43,628 nt of DNA from Rhodoferax sp. (GCA_021738345.1 JAIPCE010000006.1:1-43628), one strand, 5' to 3'; counted from the stretch's first letter, positions 19,886 to 29,897 are shown. The notes: a model not told the origin generated them from the sequence alone. Made by a program: numbers and translations.

Positions 19886-20736
19886 ACGAAACCTCCGTGT
19901 TGCAAGCGCTCACCGACCCATTGCCGGGCTGCGCGGATTTCTTGAATCGGGTCGTCCGATTTTTCAGTCCACATCTCTACCAGAAATGGGCCTGCATATC
20001 CCAGAGCATGCAGCGTCTTGAAGCAGATCACAAAATCGACGCTGCCCTGGCCAAAGGGAATGTCCCGAAATGCACCAGCGAAGTTAGGGCCCACAGGCAG
20101 GGTCTCTTTGACGTGCACGCCCACGATATGGTGGATGCCAAGGGTGAGTTCGCGCACCACATCATTGCCCCAGGCAGTGAGGTTGCCCAGGTCCGGGTAG
20201 ACCTGGAACCAGGGCGAGGGCAATTGCTCTTTGAGCACCAGAAATTTGGAGATGGAGTTGAGGAAGGTGGTGTCCATGATTTCCAGCGCCAGCATGACCT
20301 GGTGCTGCGCCGCCACTTCGAGGGCGCGCTGCATGCCCTCCAGGTAACGCTGACGCGAATCATGCGTGCCGGGTTCGTAGTACACGTCGTACCCCGCCAG
20401 TTGAATGACCCGGATGCCGGTGTCGCTGGCAAAGCCGATGGCCTTTTCCATGAACCGCGCGGCCTGCTCCCGCACCGTTGCGTCAGCACTGCCAAATGGA
20501 ATTTTGCGATGTCCCGAAAGACACATCGAGGGCACCACCATGCCTTCTTCGCGAGCGGCGGCAAAGAAGGCGAGTCGCTCTGCCATCGTCCAGTCCAGCC
20601 GCGCCATGCGCTCTGGCGTTTCGTCGACCGAAATTTCCAAAAAGTCGTAGCCGGCTTCACGCGCGACACGAAAGCGCTGCGCCCAGCTCAGGTCTTTGGG
20701 CAGTGCCTTTTCATAAATACCCACAGGATTTTTCAT
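19882..20736 (-). CDS. ulaE: L-ribulose-5-phosphate 3-epimerase (xylose isomerase-like TIM barrel)
   Basis: 284 aa; MKNPVGIYEKALPKDLSWAQRFRVAREAGYDFLEISVDET...; 4-bp overlap with the 4-epimerase gene. Confidence 0.87.
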   Translation of the reverse strand: MKNPVGIYEKALPKDLSWAQRFRVAREAGYDFLEISVDETPERMARLDWTMAERLAFFAAAREEGMVVPSMCLSGHRKIPFGSADATVREQAARFMEKAIGFASDTGIRVIQLAGYDVYYEPGTHDSRQRYLEGMQRALEVAAQHQVMLALEIMDTTFLNSISKFLVLKEQLPSPWFQVYPDLGNLTAWGNDVVRELTLGIHHIVGVHVKETLPVGPNFAGAFRDIPFGQGSVDFVICFKTLHALGYAGPFLVEMWTEKSDDPIQEIRAARQWVGERLQHGGFV

Positions 20737-20886
20737 ATAGGACTATCTCCAGTTTGCAAGCTCCCCTTCAGGGGAATAGACGTTATTTGGGAGGGATATG
20801 CTCTTTTAGACTGGCATGTTCGAGGGCTCGGATGCAAGCATCCATAGGCCCTCTTTGCTTGCCACAACGGTCTGCCATGGCAGGCA

Positions 20887-21918
20887 TCAGGTGACAACGT
20901 ACAGCGCTGCTTCTGCCTTCTCGCGGTTGGCCGACACAATAATGTCCCGGCCCGCTTCGTGCATGACATGGACATTGCTCGGCCCCACGCCTTCTTCTAT
21001 CAGGCAGGCCTCTAACTGCAAGGGCTCGGTGCGCACCGCATGCACATAAAAAAGTTGCTGCTTGTCGCGACGACAGCCACCAATGAACACCGGCTTGCCG
21101 GCCAGCGTGGTACCCACCACCACGTGGTAAAAATCGCTGACTTCGGGGTGCTCGTACACCTTGGCAAAGGCGCCATTGATCTTTTTGTAAATTCTGAAAT
21201 AGCGGCCGTGAAAGGACTCGATCGTGGCGTACTCCAGTTCGCCATCGCCATCGATGTCGACCGCCGAGATGTCACTGATGGGCCAATCCATCAACTGCTC
21301 GATGCTCCACTGAGCGCCGGGCTGTTGCGGTGGCGTCACCTCAAACGCCCCTTGCTCGCAAGTGACCAAGCTAGACACCACGCCGTTGCGCGTCAGGCGG
21401 CTATAGCCATGGTTCTTGGCCAGCCCGTCTTTAAGCACCGAAACCTGCAAGGGACCAGAGCCGTTGTACTCGCCCACCCAAATCTTGCCCGGATTGCTCC
21501 AGTCTTCCTTTGACGCCTTGGTGGTGGCGAGGGTACAACCAATAAAGTACTGCGTGCCATGGGCCGGCAGCAAATCAAAGCGATGGATATAGGGCAGATG
21601 CAGCGCATCGGTCACCGCATAGCCGCCTGCGCGCAAGGGGCGCACATGCACCACCTTGGCCTCTTCCCACTGAAACATCTTGAAAAACTTCTGCACCGCC
21701 AGAAACGCACCGTTGCCCCCGACGATTGGCACCATGGACATGGTTCCGCCCGGACCGTCCCACACCGAGTGCGACTCGGTGTAGTCCGGACCTAACCACG
21801 CCAGGCACGGCCCTTCGCCCTCGGTGGCCACCAAAATTCGGGTCTGACCGTCGACCACAATGTGGTTGGCCGAGTAGCAACGGTTAAGTGACGTCAGAAA
21901 TCGTTTTTCAATGTTCAT
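20887..21918 (-). CDS. Uncharacterised FG-GAP/VCBS-like (beta-propeller) protein, no apparent signal peptide
   Basis: 343 aa; Ca-binding-like DIDGDGELEYATIESFHG; same strand and same operon as the epimerases. Confidence 0.6.
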   Translation of the reverse strand: MNIEKRFLTSLNRCYSANHIVVDGQTRILVATEGEGPCLAWLGPDYTESHSVWDGPGGTMSMVPIVGGNGAFLAVQKFFKMFQWEEAKVVHVRPLRAGGYAVTDALHLPYIHRFDLLPAHGTQYFIGCTLATTKASKEDWSNPGKIWVGEYNGSGPLQVSVLKDGLAKNHGYSRLTRNGVVSSLVTCEQGAFEVTPPQQPGAQWSIEQLMDWPISDISAVDIDGDGELEYATIESFHGRYFRIYKKINGAFAKVYEHPEVSDFYHVVVGTTLAGKPVFIGGCRRDKQQLFYVHAVRTEPLQLEACLIEEGVGPSNVHVMHEAGRDIIVSANREKAEAALYVVT

Positions 21919-21932
21919 CAGCGGCTCACAAG

Positions 21933-22038
21933 ATCAAAATGATAGATAAAATAGATCAATCAGATTTATATCGTTCCAAAATGATAAAAATCATACCGTA
22001 AATTGGGAGAAAATGATACTCTTTTTTACATTTTGATC
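21933..22038 (-). promoter_or_regulatory. AT-rich putative operator region with repeated AAAATGATA
   Basis: AAAATGATA at 21936, 21978, 22010; ATGATAAAAATCAT palindrome 21981-21994; inverted ATTTTGAT at 22030. Confidence 0.6.
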
Positions 22039-22539
22039 GCACCCACGTATCTTGCAGCAAGGTGAGACGCGCAGGCATGGCCTCCAGCACTGCACGGTGC
22101 AACCCGGTCTGCACATGCCGCTTGCCGGTTGTTCCGGCCCGACACCACCCACGAACCTCGAAACAGACCCCATCACTGCGCGAGTGGCGCGAGGGTGCGG
22201 GCCTGCATTGGGAAACGTGACGGACATGCCCGGTGCCCAGGCGGTCTGTTTATGAATGGGAAGTGGTCATCCGTTTGCTGAGAACGAGTTTGTCAATCGG
22301 ATAGGCTTTTGTGCAGGACCTGCCGCGGACCAATTCCAGCTTCCGAGTAAGTCAATTTCAATATTTCAGTTAATGGCTAGCCGCCGTCTGGGGTGATCTT
22401 CATCCTCCTGAACTGCTTGCATGTCGCCATGATCGGTAAGCTGCGAGAGCCGGCAAACAAGCACTTGGTGTTTTTCATCAGCTTGACGAGCCAACCCCCC
22501 CCCCAGGCGCGCCTTCCGAGTTGGGTTTTTGGAGCATCA

Positions 22540-24108
22540 TCATGCTGGAGGGCGGTGCCGTTCGACAAGGATGAATTTCTGCACCTTTCCAGTCGGTGTA
22601 CGCGGCAAGGCTTGCGTTTGCAAGATGACCTGCTTGGGCACCCTGAAGCCAGCGAGTTGCTGACGGCAATGGGTCGCGATGGATTCCGGAGTGACTGCTG
22701 CCCCGGGAAGTGGCACCACTACAGCCGTTACGCGCTCGCCCCAGAGTTCGTCCGGCAGTCCGATGACGGCGCAGTCGAGAACCTCGGGGCAGGACATGAT
22801 CACATCCTCAACATCGGCTGCGTAAACATTCTGCCCGCCAGTGACGATCATGTCCTTCTTACGTCCGCGGATCGTCAGATAACCCTCCTCGTCCAGTGTA
22901 CCGAGGTCGCCAGTGTGCACCCAGCCGTCGCGAAAGATCTCGTTCGACTTTTCGGGATTCTCGTGGTAAGCGGTCGCACTGCCGGGCGAGCGTCCTACGA
23001 TTTCCCCGATCAGGCCTGGTGCAAGCACATCGCCCTTGTCGTTGACAACGCGCACCTCGGTATGCAGGATGGCCCGACCCACCGAGCCGGGACTGCGCAT
23101 GCGGTCATCCGGCGTACTGACCACCAAAGTGCCGGTCTCCTGGAGACCGTAGTACTCGTAAATAGGCACCTTGATCTTCGTGGCGATCTCCTCGCGAATC
23201 GTAGCCGGCAGCATTGCACCGGCAAATACTAGCGCTCGCAGCGACGACAGATCGTGCCGTGCAAGTTCCTCGTTCCCGAGAATCATAGCCATCATGGTGG
23301 GCACGAGGTTGCTGATTGTGATTCTCTCTCTCTCGATCAGTTTCAACGACCGCACCACGTCGAAGTTCATGATTACATGGCGAATTCCGTACATCATGCC
23401 GGCAACTGCCCAGGCGAAACCGACCCTGCCGAACATCGGGAACACGGTCAGAATCACATCGCGCTGACTGAGATCGAAAGCGTGAAACATGTTCATCAAC
23501 GTGGCGTTGTTGTACTGGGTCAGCACGTAGCACTTGGGCATGCCGGTGGTGCCTGACGTAAGGTTGAAATAGAACGGATCGGCTTCTTCAATTTCGACCT
23601 GCGGCTCGCCAGCATCCGAGCTGTCGAGCAGCTTCTCATAATGTTGCGGCGCAGGTTTTTCGCTTGCACCCAGTGGCAGGTTGTCTGCGCCGATCATTAC
23701 CAAATGCGATAGGGCTGGCAGGTCTTGCGATGCCTCAGCCGCGATATCTGCGAAGCCAGCTTCGCAGATCAGTGCCCGTGTGTTCAGACCTCGCATCAAC
23801 CCCAGCAGCTCTGGCTTGGCCAGGCGGTAATTGAGTGGTATGCCGATTAGTCCGGTTTTGGCCAGCGCAAAAAAGGTCTCTACGATCTCGACCCGGTTCG
23901 TGGTTAGGAAGGCGACGACATCACCCTTTTTCAAACCCATTTCGGACAAGCCGTTGGCAAGCCGGTTGCAGCGTTCGTTGACCTGTCGAAAGTTGAAGCG
24001 ACGCTCGGTGGAGCTGCAATAGAACGCCTCGCGTTCGCCGAAACGCAGCGCTGCAGTCACCAGGATATTGCCAACGACGAATTTCCCCATGCCGCGTTTA
24101 ATTGCCAT
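22540..24108 (-). CDS. AMP-dependent acyl-CoA synthetase
   Basis: 522 aa; YFNLTSGTTGMPK, GWVHTGDLGTLDEEGYLTIRGRKKDMIVTGGQNV, PRTPTGKVQKF. Confidence 0.93.
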   Translation of the reverse strand: MAIKRGMGKFVVGNILVTAALRFGEREAFYCSSTERRFNFRQVNERCNRLANGLSEMGLKKGDVVAFLTTNRVEIVETFFALAKTGLIGIPLNYRLAKPELLGLMRGLNTRALICEAGFADIAAEASQDLPALSHLVMIGADNLPLGASEKPAPQHYEKLLDSSDAGEPQVEIEEADPFYFNLTSGTTGMPKCYVLTQYNNATLMNMFHAFDLSQRDVILTVFPMFGRVGFAWAVAGMMYGIRHVIMNFDVVRSLKLIERERITISNLVPTMMAMILGNEELARHDLSSLRALVFAGAMLPATIREEIATKIKVPIYEYYGLQETGTLVVSTPDDRMRSPGSVGRAILHTEVRVVNDKGDVLAPGLIGEIVGRSPGSATAYHENPEKSNEIFRDGWVHTGDLGTLDEEGYLTIRGRKKDMIVTGGQNVYAADVEDVIMSCPEVLDCAVIGLPDELWGERVTAVVVPLPGAAVTPESIATHCRQQLAGFRVPKQVILQTQALPRTPTGKVQKFILVERHRPPA

Positions 24109-24123
24109 AGTTCTCTCCGGATT

Positions 24124-25281
24124 TCAAGCAAGAAGCCTTCGGGCGATCAGGTCCTTCATGATTTCGTTGGTGCCGCCAACGATTTTCTGCACCCGAGCGT
24201 CGGCATAAAGGCGGGCAATCGGATACTCTTCCATGTAGCCGTAGCCGCCAAATAGTTGCAGGCACTCGTCGGTAACCCGGCAAAGTTGCTCAGTGCACCA
24301 CCATTTAGCCATGTAGGCAGCCTCGACGTCTAGTTTGTCGTCCAAAAGGCGCTGCACGCAGTCGTTGACAAAAGTGCGAACGACATGCGCCGTGGTGGCG
24401 CACTCGGCCAGCTTGAAACGCGTATTTTGAAAATCCGCTAACGTTTGTCCGAACGCCTTGCGTTGCTTGGTGTATTCCACCGTCAGGTCGACCGCGCGCT
24501 CGATGACCGCCGCCGCCGCAACCGCCAACAGGGTGCGTTCGTAGGGCAACTGCCCCATCAACTGCGCAAATCCGCAGCCTTCATTGCCTCCCAGCAAATG
24601 GCTACGCGGAACTCGCACGTTGTCAAAAAATAGTTCGCACGTATCCGAGGCGTGTTGCCCCAGTTTGCTAAGTTTTCGTCCTACCGAAAAGCCAGGCAGG
24701 TCTTCGGTCTCCAGAACAATCAGGGACACACCGCCACTGCCCTGGCCGCCGGTGCGGACCGCAACCACCAGCAAATTTCCTGTCGCCCCATTGGTGATAA
24801 ATATCTTGGCTCCGTTGATCAGATACTCGTCGCCATCGCGCAGGGCAGTCGTCCGAAGCGCCTTGAGATCCGAGCCGCATCCGGGTTCGGTCATCGCGAT
24901 GGCGGCCAGCATTTCCCCGCTGGCAAGCTTGGGGAGCCAGCGCGTCTTCTGATCCTCGGTTCCATAGTCAAGGATGTAATGCGAGACGATTGAGTGGACT
25001 CCGGTGATGGTGGGTATTTCCGCCTTCGCCAACTCGTCTGCGACGACCAGTTGGTAGGCGAGCGTGGCTCCCGCGCCGCCAAAGCGCTCGTCGATTTCCG
25101 GCAACAAGGCACCGATAGCAGCTAAGGGGCGCCAGGCTTCACGCGGAATAAACCCCTGTTTTCGCCAGCCCTCAAGTCTTGGGGACAGCTCCGACGCAAT
25201 GACGCGCCGTACCTGATTCCGAAAGGACTCAATCTCTTCGTCCATCCACGGGTGCTGGTGCAATTGCGGCAAGATATTCAT
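24124..25281 (-). CDS. Acyl-CoA dehydrogenase
   Basis: 385 aa; AIAMTEPGCGSDLKA, QLFGGYGYMEEYPIARLYADARVQKIVGGTNEIMKDLIARRLLA. Confidence 0.95.
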   Translation of the reverse strand: MNILPQLHQHPWMDEEIESFRNQVRRVIASELSPRLEGWRKQGFIPREAWRPLAAIGALLPEIDERFGGAGATLAYQLVVADELAKAEIPTITGVHSIVSHYILDYGTEDQKTRWLPKLASGEMLAAIAMTEPGCGSDLKALRTTALRDGDEYLINGAKIFITNGATGNLLVVAVRTGGQGSGGVSLIVLETEDLPGFSVGRKLSKLGQHASDTCELFFDNVRVPRSHLLGGNEGCGFAQLMGQLPYERTLLAVAAAAVIERAVDLTVEYTKQRKAFGQTLADFQNTRFKLAECATTAHVVRTFVNDCVQRLLDDKLDVEAAYMAKWWCTEQLCRVTDECLQLFGGYGYMEEYPIARLYADARVQKIVGGTNEIMKDLIARRLLA

Positions 25282-25311
25282 GGGACTATCCTCGGGGGAA
25301 AACTGTGCGCA

Positions 25312-26100
25312 TCATGAACCGGTAAAAGCGGGGAGGCGCTTTTCAGTGAAGGCACGAACACCCTCCTGAAAATCCGAGCGGCGAGCACAATCAGACAGAA
25401 TTTGGCGTTCCAGATTGAGTTGCGCAAGGAGCTCGCCGGCCTGCAGGGCGTTGCACAATTTCTTGATACCGCCAAGCGATCCTGGAGCCGAGCATGCCAA
25501 ACGCTTGACCAGCGCCTCTGCGGCAGCGGCCAAGGCGTCCACCGGATAGAGCGCATCGACCACACCCGCCTTCAAACAATCCTCGGCGTTGACGGATTCG
25601 CTGAGCATCAGCCATTGCTTGGCCCGCACAGCCCCGATTCGGCGGGACAAAAAATAGGACACGCCAAGATCCGGTGTAACGCCCAGGGCTGAATAGCCGG
25701 TGCGCAATTTCATCGACGTCGCGCCAAGCACAAAGTCTGCGCACAAGGCCAGGGCAATACCGGCGCCGCCGACCGGACCGCTGACGGCAGATACCACGGG
25801 GATGGGGCCAGTGGCGAGTCGGTACAACGCCGGATTGGCGACTTCCAGAGTACGATCAACCTCCACATGGAAATTCTTGCCGGCTGCGAGCATCCAGCCG
25901 ATGTCGCCGCCGGCGCAGAACACACTCCCCTGCGCTGACAGCAGCACGACCCGGGGCGCTAACGCGATGACCTCATCAATAGCGCCCGCCAGGGCGCTCA
26001 GCAGGGCAAAGTTCAGAGCGTTGGCCTTTTCCGGGCGCTGCAGAACAATATGACCGACTGCGTCCACGACGCCCCAGGCAACCCCGTCTTTTACCTTCAT
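25312..26100 (-). CDS. Enoyl-CoA hydratase/isomerase
   Basis: 262 aa; LQRPEKANALNFALL, GPVGGAGIALALCADFVLG. Confidence 0.92.
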   Translation of the reverse strand: MKVKDGVAWGVVDAVGHIVLQRPEKANALNFALLSALAGAIDEVIALAPRVVLLSAQGSVFCAGGDIGWMLAAGKNFHVEVDRTLEVANPALYRLATGPIPVVSAVSGPVGGAGIALALCADFVLGATSMKLRTGYSALGVTPDLGVSYFLSRRIGAVRAKQWLMLSESVNAEDCLKAGVVDALYPVDALAAAAEALVKRLACSAPGSLGGIKKLCNALQAGELLAQLNLERQILSDCARRSDFQEGVRAFTEKRLPAFTGS

Positions 26101-26121
26101 CGGCGCACCCTCATGTTCGAT

Positions 26122-27270
26122 TCAACGCTGAAGAATGACAACGGAACTTACTCCGGGGGCACCATACACCTGGCACAGGCCATTCTTCGGGCTGTTAGCT
26201 ACCTGGCGTCCAGTGGCGTCGCCGCGGAGTTGAAGGCAGGTCTCAAAAACTTGTCTGAGAGCCGACGCTCCGATCGGTTCACCATTGGCCATGAGACCGC
26301 CGTCGGTATTGATCGGGAGGGTGCCGTCAATGCCGGTGCTGCCGTCCTGGATCAGCCTTTCCTGTTCGCCATTTGCGCAGAGACCGGTTTCCGCCATGTG
26401 CATGATCTCGTTGCCGGGTTCGGAGTCCTGGACTTGCGCGATCTGGATTTCATCGGGACCTATGCCCGCCATGTCAAAGGCCGCCTTGGCAGCGATGGCC
26501 GTGGGGCTTGGCGCATTCTCCAGAGGCTTCGACGGGGAGAAGACCTCCAGCGATCCGAATTGCCGCGTTCGCAGCGCATAGCCCTTGATATAGACCGGCT
26601 TGCTGGTCAGGCGTCGCGCGACGTCTCCTTTGCAAATGACGAGGGCGGCGGCACCTTCCGATGGCGAGCAGACCATGTATTGACGGAAAGGCAGGTTGAT
26701 CGCTCTGGAATTGGCAATAGTCTCGTAGTCCATCTCGCTACGGCGCCAGGCCTTGGGATTGAGCGCCCCATTGTGGTAAGCCTTCATCGCTACCTTGACC
26801 AGCGTGTCATTTGAAATCCCGTAATCGTGCATATATCGCTGCGTCTTCATGGCGAAAAACTGAACCGTCGTCAGGAAGCCAATCTCGCCGTACCAGCTGT
26901 CCACATTCCACTCTTGGGCATTTAGACCAAACATCCCGCGCAGATGTTTGTCGAATCCGACCACCAGCGCTATATCCGCGAGTCCGGATTGGATGCTCAT
27001 GCAAGCATTGATGAGGGCACTGCCGCCGGTTGCACAACCGCCCGATACGTTGGTGAATGGTATGCTTCGCAGGCCGAGCCGCGAGACCAGGGAGTCGGCG
27101 AATCTGCCATCCTTGCTGGCGCCACATGCATATTGAATATCGTTCCAACCAAGTCCCGCGTCTGCCAATGCCTCGCGGATGGCAAAAACCGCCATGTCGG
27201 CTTCAGTCTTGCCGTCGTGACGTCCAAACGGATGGAGCCCAATTCCTGCAATCGCCAAATCGTTCATCAA
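26122..27270 (-). CDS. Thiolase / lipid-transfer (SCP-x type) acyltransferase
   Basis: 382 aa; NVSGGCATGGSALINACMSI with nucleophilic Cys; C-terminal NTDGGLMANGEPIGASALRQV. Confidence 0.9.
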   Translation of the reverse strand: MMNDLAIAGIGLHPFGRHDGKTEADMAVFAIREALADAGLGWNDIQYACGASKDGRFADSLVSRLGLRSIPFTNVSGGCATGGSALINACMSIQSGLADIALVVGFDKHLRGMFGLNAQEWNVDSWYGEIGFLTTVQFFAMKTQRYMHDYGISNDTLVKVAMKAYHNGALNPKAWRRSEMDYETIANSRAINLPFRQYMVCSPSEGAAALVICKGDVARRLTSKPVYIKGYALRTRQFGSLEVFSPSKPLENAPSPTAIAAKAAFDMAGIGPDEIQIAQVQDSEPGNEIMHMAETGLCANGEQERLIQDGSTGIDGTLPINTDGGLMANGEPIGASALRQVFETCLQLRGDATGRQVANSPKNGLCQVYGAPGVSSVVILQR

Positions 27271-27324
27271 ACACCTCGCTAATACTGCCTTAACGTCTCG
27301 GAAGTTCTCTGTCAGGATTCCAAG

Positions 27325-27756
27325 TCATACGCCTGCTGGACGAAACGCATAGATCATGATTTCGCGGTCGCCGTCTTCCCGATATTTGACAATCTCAAGT
27401 TCCATCGGCATGCCAATCTTCAACTGCGTCTCATCGTCCACCAGAAGCCTGGACTCGACCATCACCTGGTCCGGCAGCTCGATGTAGCCAACATAGTAGG
27501 GTTTGAATGTCTCTTCGGTATCACCTGCCTTGTAGGGCGGCTTGGGACGAAAGCTCTGGGATGTCCATGTCCAAAGCGTACCCTTGCTAGCAAGCTCGGT
27601 GTCGGTCAACGTCTCCAAACCACACTTTGGACAACAATCGGCCCTAGGAAAGGTGATATTTCCACACCCGGCGCACCGGCTGCCAAGCAAGCGTGGCTGA
27701 TCCGAAGGCCAAGTAAACAATTCGGGAGCAATAGGAACTTGTCTGCTGTCATTCAT
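27325..27756 (-). CDS. Zn-ribbon / OB-fold (DUF35) protein, thiolase partner
   Basis: Start MNDSRQVPIAPELFTWP at 27756; CAGC-x10-CPKC zinc ribbon; adjacent to thiolase. Confidence 0.88.
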   Translation of the reverse strand: MNDSRQVPIAPELFTWPSDQPRLLGSRCAGCGNITFPRADCCPKCGLETLTDTELASKGTLWTWTSQSFRPKPPYKAGDTEETFKPYYVGYIELPDQVMVESRLLVDDETQLKIGMPMELEIVKYREDGDREIMIYAFRPAGV

Positions 27757-27899
27757 TGTTCCGTGCCTTTGCTGATTCTGCAGATTCATGGCACTCAATA
27801 TATTGGTGGACAGGCAAATCCTCAATGGCAAATCGCATCAAGAAATTGACAATGGACATCAATCGTCAGCGTTGCGCTTGCGATTGATGGCAGATCAGA

Positions 27900-28910
27900 C
27901 TATCCGGCAGTGCCGCGTCGGTAGACCCCCGGAGAACTGCCAGTCCAACTCCTGAAGGCTCGCTGGAAAGCTGTATCCTCACTGAAGCCGAGTTGATCGG
28001 CGAGGTCAGGCAGTGTGACTTCGCTTGTATTGAGCTGCATGATGGCGATGTCGCGCCGCAAGGCGTCTTTGACGCCCTGAAATGTCTTTCCCTCGGTGGC
28101 CAGGCGGCGCTGCAGTGTGGAGGGTGACATATGCAGAGCCTGCGCTGCATCGCCGAGACCAGGCCACTGGGGCTTGGTGCGCAGGAGGTAGTCGCGCACG
28201 CGCGCGCTGACCACGTTGCGATCGCGCTGCGGTACCAGGATGTCGGCCTGAACATGAGCCAGATAGTCGCGCAAATCCTCTTCGCCTCGGGGAATCGGCT
28301 TGACCAGCAAGGCCGCATTGAACCAGAATCCTGAGGATTCCTGGTTGAAGCGCAGAGCTGCCGGGAAGACCTTGCTGTAACTGCTTGCGTATGCCGGCAT
28401 CGCGAAGGCAAAGTCGAAGCGTGCTACCTTGATCCTGCCAGCAATAAGCCACGCCAGCGTCCTCCAGATTGTCCTCAGGAAATGCTCGTGCAGACCGATG
28501 CGCTGCTCAATCGAGGGGTTGGCGAAGCGCAGTATGAATCCGGCAAGTTCACCATCGCGGGCAATCTCAAGCACTAGGTCATCCTGCAAAAGGCGGAACG
28601 TGCCTGCATACCGCTTCATTCCATCCTCCAGCGTGTCCGCGCTAATCGCTGAGCGAAGCATCAGCGCGTAGCTGCCGCGTTTCAATGGGCGTGACAGAAA
28701 GCCAAGCAACTCATCGTCGAGACGTTCAGTCACGGACTTGTACAACGCCAGGAACTGCTCGTAGGTAACCCGGGAGCCACTCTCGTCCAGAAGCTCGGGT
28801 GAAATGTCTGCATCAGCAAGGAAAACTGTGACTGAATGGCCGTCGGCTACCAGCCCGGAAAGCAGGCCTTGCACAAAGGCGATCGGAACGGTGACAAGTG
28901 ACGCAAACAT
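27900..28910 (-). CDS. AraC-family transcriptional regulator
   Basis: 336 aa; C-terminal HTH LGDAAQALHMSPSTLQRRLATEGKTFQGVKDALRRDIAIM...LADQLGFSEDTAFQRAFRSWTGSSPGVYR. Confidence 0.93.
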   Translation of the reverse strand: MFASLVTVPIAFVQGLLSGLVADGHSVTVFLADADISPELLDESGSRVTYEQFLALYKSVTERLDDELLGFLSRPLKRGSYALMLRSAISADTLEDGMKRYAGTFRLLQDDLVLEIARDGELAGFILRFANPSIEQRIGLHEHFLRTIWRTLAWLIAGRIKVARFDFAFAMPAYASSYSKVFPAALRFNQESSGFWFNAALLVKPIPRGEEDLRDYLAHVQADILVPQRDRNVVSARVRDYLLRTKPQWPGLGDAAQALHMSPSTLQRRLATEGKTFQGVKDALRRDIAIMQLNTSEVTLPDLADQLGFSEDTAFQRAFRSWTGSSPGVYRRGTAG

Positions 28911-28971
28911 GGATAGTCAGGAACCGGGCGATTGACGCTTTTTGCAAGTAACTTGATGTGTTTGGTAGGTA

Positions 28972-29030
28972 AGTTCCTGCCGAATATTCTTACCATACAA
29001 AGCAATATTCCGCTAATTGTGGCAGGAACT
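28972..29030. promoter_or_regulatory. 10-bp inverted repeat in the divergent AraC/SDR intergenic region
   Basis: AGTTCCTGCC (28972-28981) ... GGCAGGAACT (29021-29030), with GAATATTC palindrome between. Confidence 0.55.
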
Positions 29031-29081
29031 GGAACCTAGCACAGAAGCTTGCATTTAGCGCAGTCTCAAGGAAATCATTCT

Positions 29082-29861
29082 ATGCCGACAGCCAATTTTG
29101 GACTCAAAGGTCGCAAGGTCCTGGTGACTGGCGGCGCCAGCGGTATCGGGTACGCTGTCGCTCAAGCACTGGTCATTGAAGGCGCCCATGTGGTCATAAA
29201 CGATCTGGATCGCGTTCGCGTCGAATCGGCGTCGGCATCGCTTGGAGCACGAGGCATCGCCGGCGACGTTTCCAGCGAATTAGATGTCGAAAAACTTTTT
29301 GAAGAGACGACTTCCACACTTCGGGGGCTTGACGGACTCGTCCACTGTGCCGGTATCATGGAAAAGGTTGCGGGCACCAAGAGGCAAAGTCTTGCAGGGT
29401 GGCGCCGCGTCATGGAGGTCAATCTACAAAGCGTGTTCTTGCTGTGTCGCCAGGCAGCACAAGTCATGGAACAGGGATCGTCGATTGTCAATGTGTCATC
29501 GGTCGCGGGAATCTGTGCGATACCCGCGTCGAACGCCTATGGCGTGAGCAAGTCGGCTGTCATCATGATGACGCAAACGCTGGCTTGCGACTTTGCCAGG
29601 TATGGCCTGCGGGTCAACGCCGTTGCGCCTGGCACTATAAACACACCACTGCTGGACGAGACATTCGACAAGATTCCTGTGTTCAAGGATGTCTGGTTAA
29701 GTAGAACCCCCATGGGCAGGGTGGGACGGCCTGAGGAAGCCGCGGCCGCCATCCTTTTCTTGCTGTCAGATGCGGCGAGTTTCATCACGGGAGTTACGTT
29801 GCCGGTCGATGGTGGGTGGACCGCTTTTGGAGGAGCCGGCGACGCCAGCCAAGACGGCTGA
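29082..29861 (+). CDS. SDR-family oxidoreductase
   Basis: Start MPTANFGLKGRKVLVTGGASGIG at 29082; TGGASGIG, SNAYGVSKSA. Confidence 0.92.
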   Translation: MPTANFGLKGRKVLVTGGASGIGYAVAQALVIEGAHVVINDLDRVRVESASASLGARGIAGDVSSELDVEKLFEETTSTLRGLDGLVHCAGIMEKVAGTKRQSLAGWRRVMEVNLQSVFLLCRQAAQVMEQGSSIVNVSSVAGICAIPASNAYGVSKSAVIMMTQTLACDFARYGLRVNAVAPGTINTPLLDETFDKIPVFKDVWLSRTPMGRVGRPEEAAAAILFLLSDAASFITGVTLPVDGGWTAFGGAGDASQDG

Positions 29862-29897
29862 CCGTTGCGTAGCTTGGTGCCAGACGAAGGAAAGACC

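Noticed and set aside
19870-20847. 325-aa plus-strand ORF
   Set aside because: Antisense to the 3-epimerase gene, low-information composition; considered spurious.
20765-20885. Small hairpins (CTCCCCTTCAGGGGA; GGATGCAAGCATCC; CTGCCATGGCAG) as a riboswitch or ncRNA
   Set aside because: Short, simple stems without a recognisable class structure; could be an attenuator but not supportable.
22040-22376. Hidden gene between the epimerase operon promoter and the ACS gene
   Set aside because: Only very short ORFs of no recognisable family.
22495-22504. C10 homopolymer as phase-variation tract
   Set aside because: Lies downstream of the ACS stop codon and not in a promoter or coding start, so no clear function.
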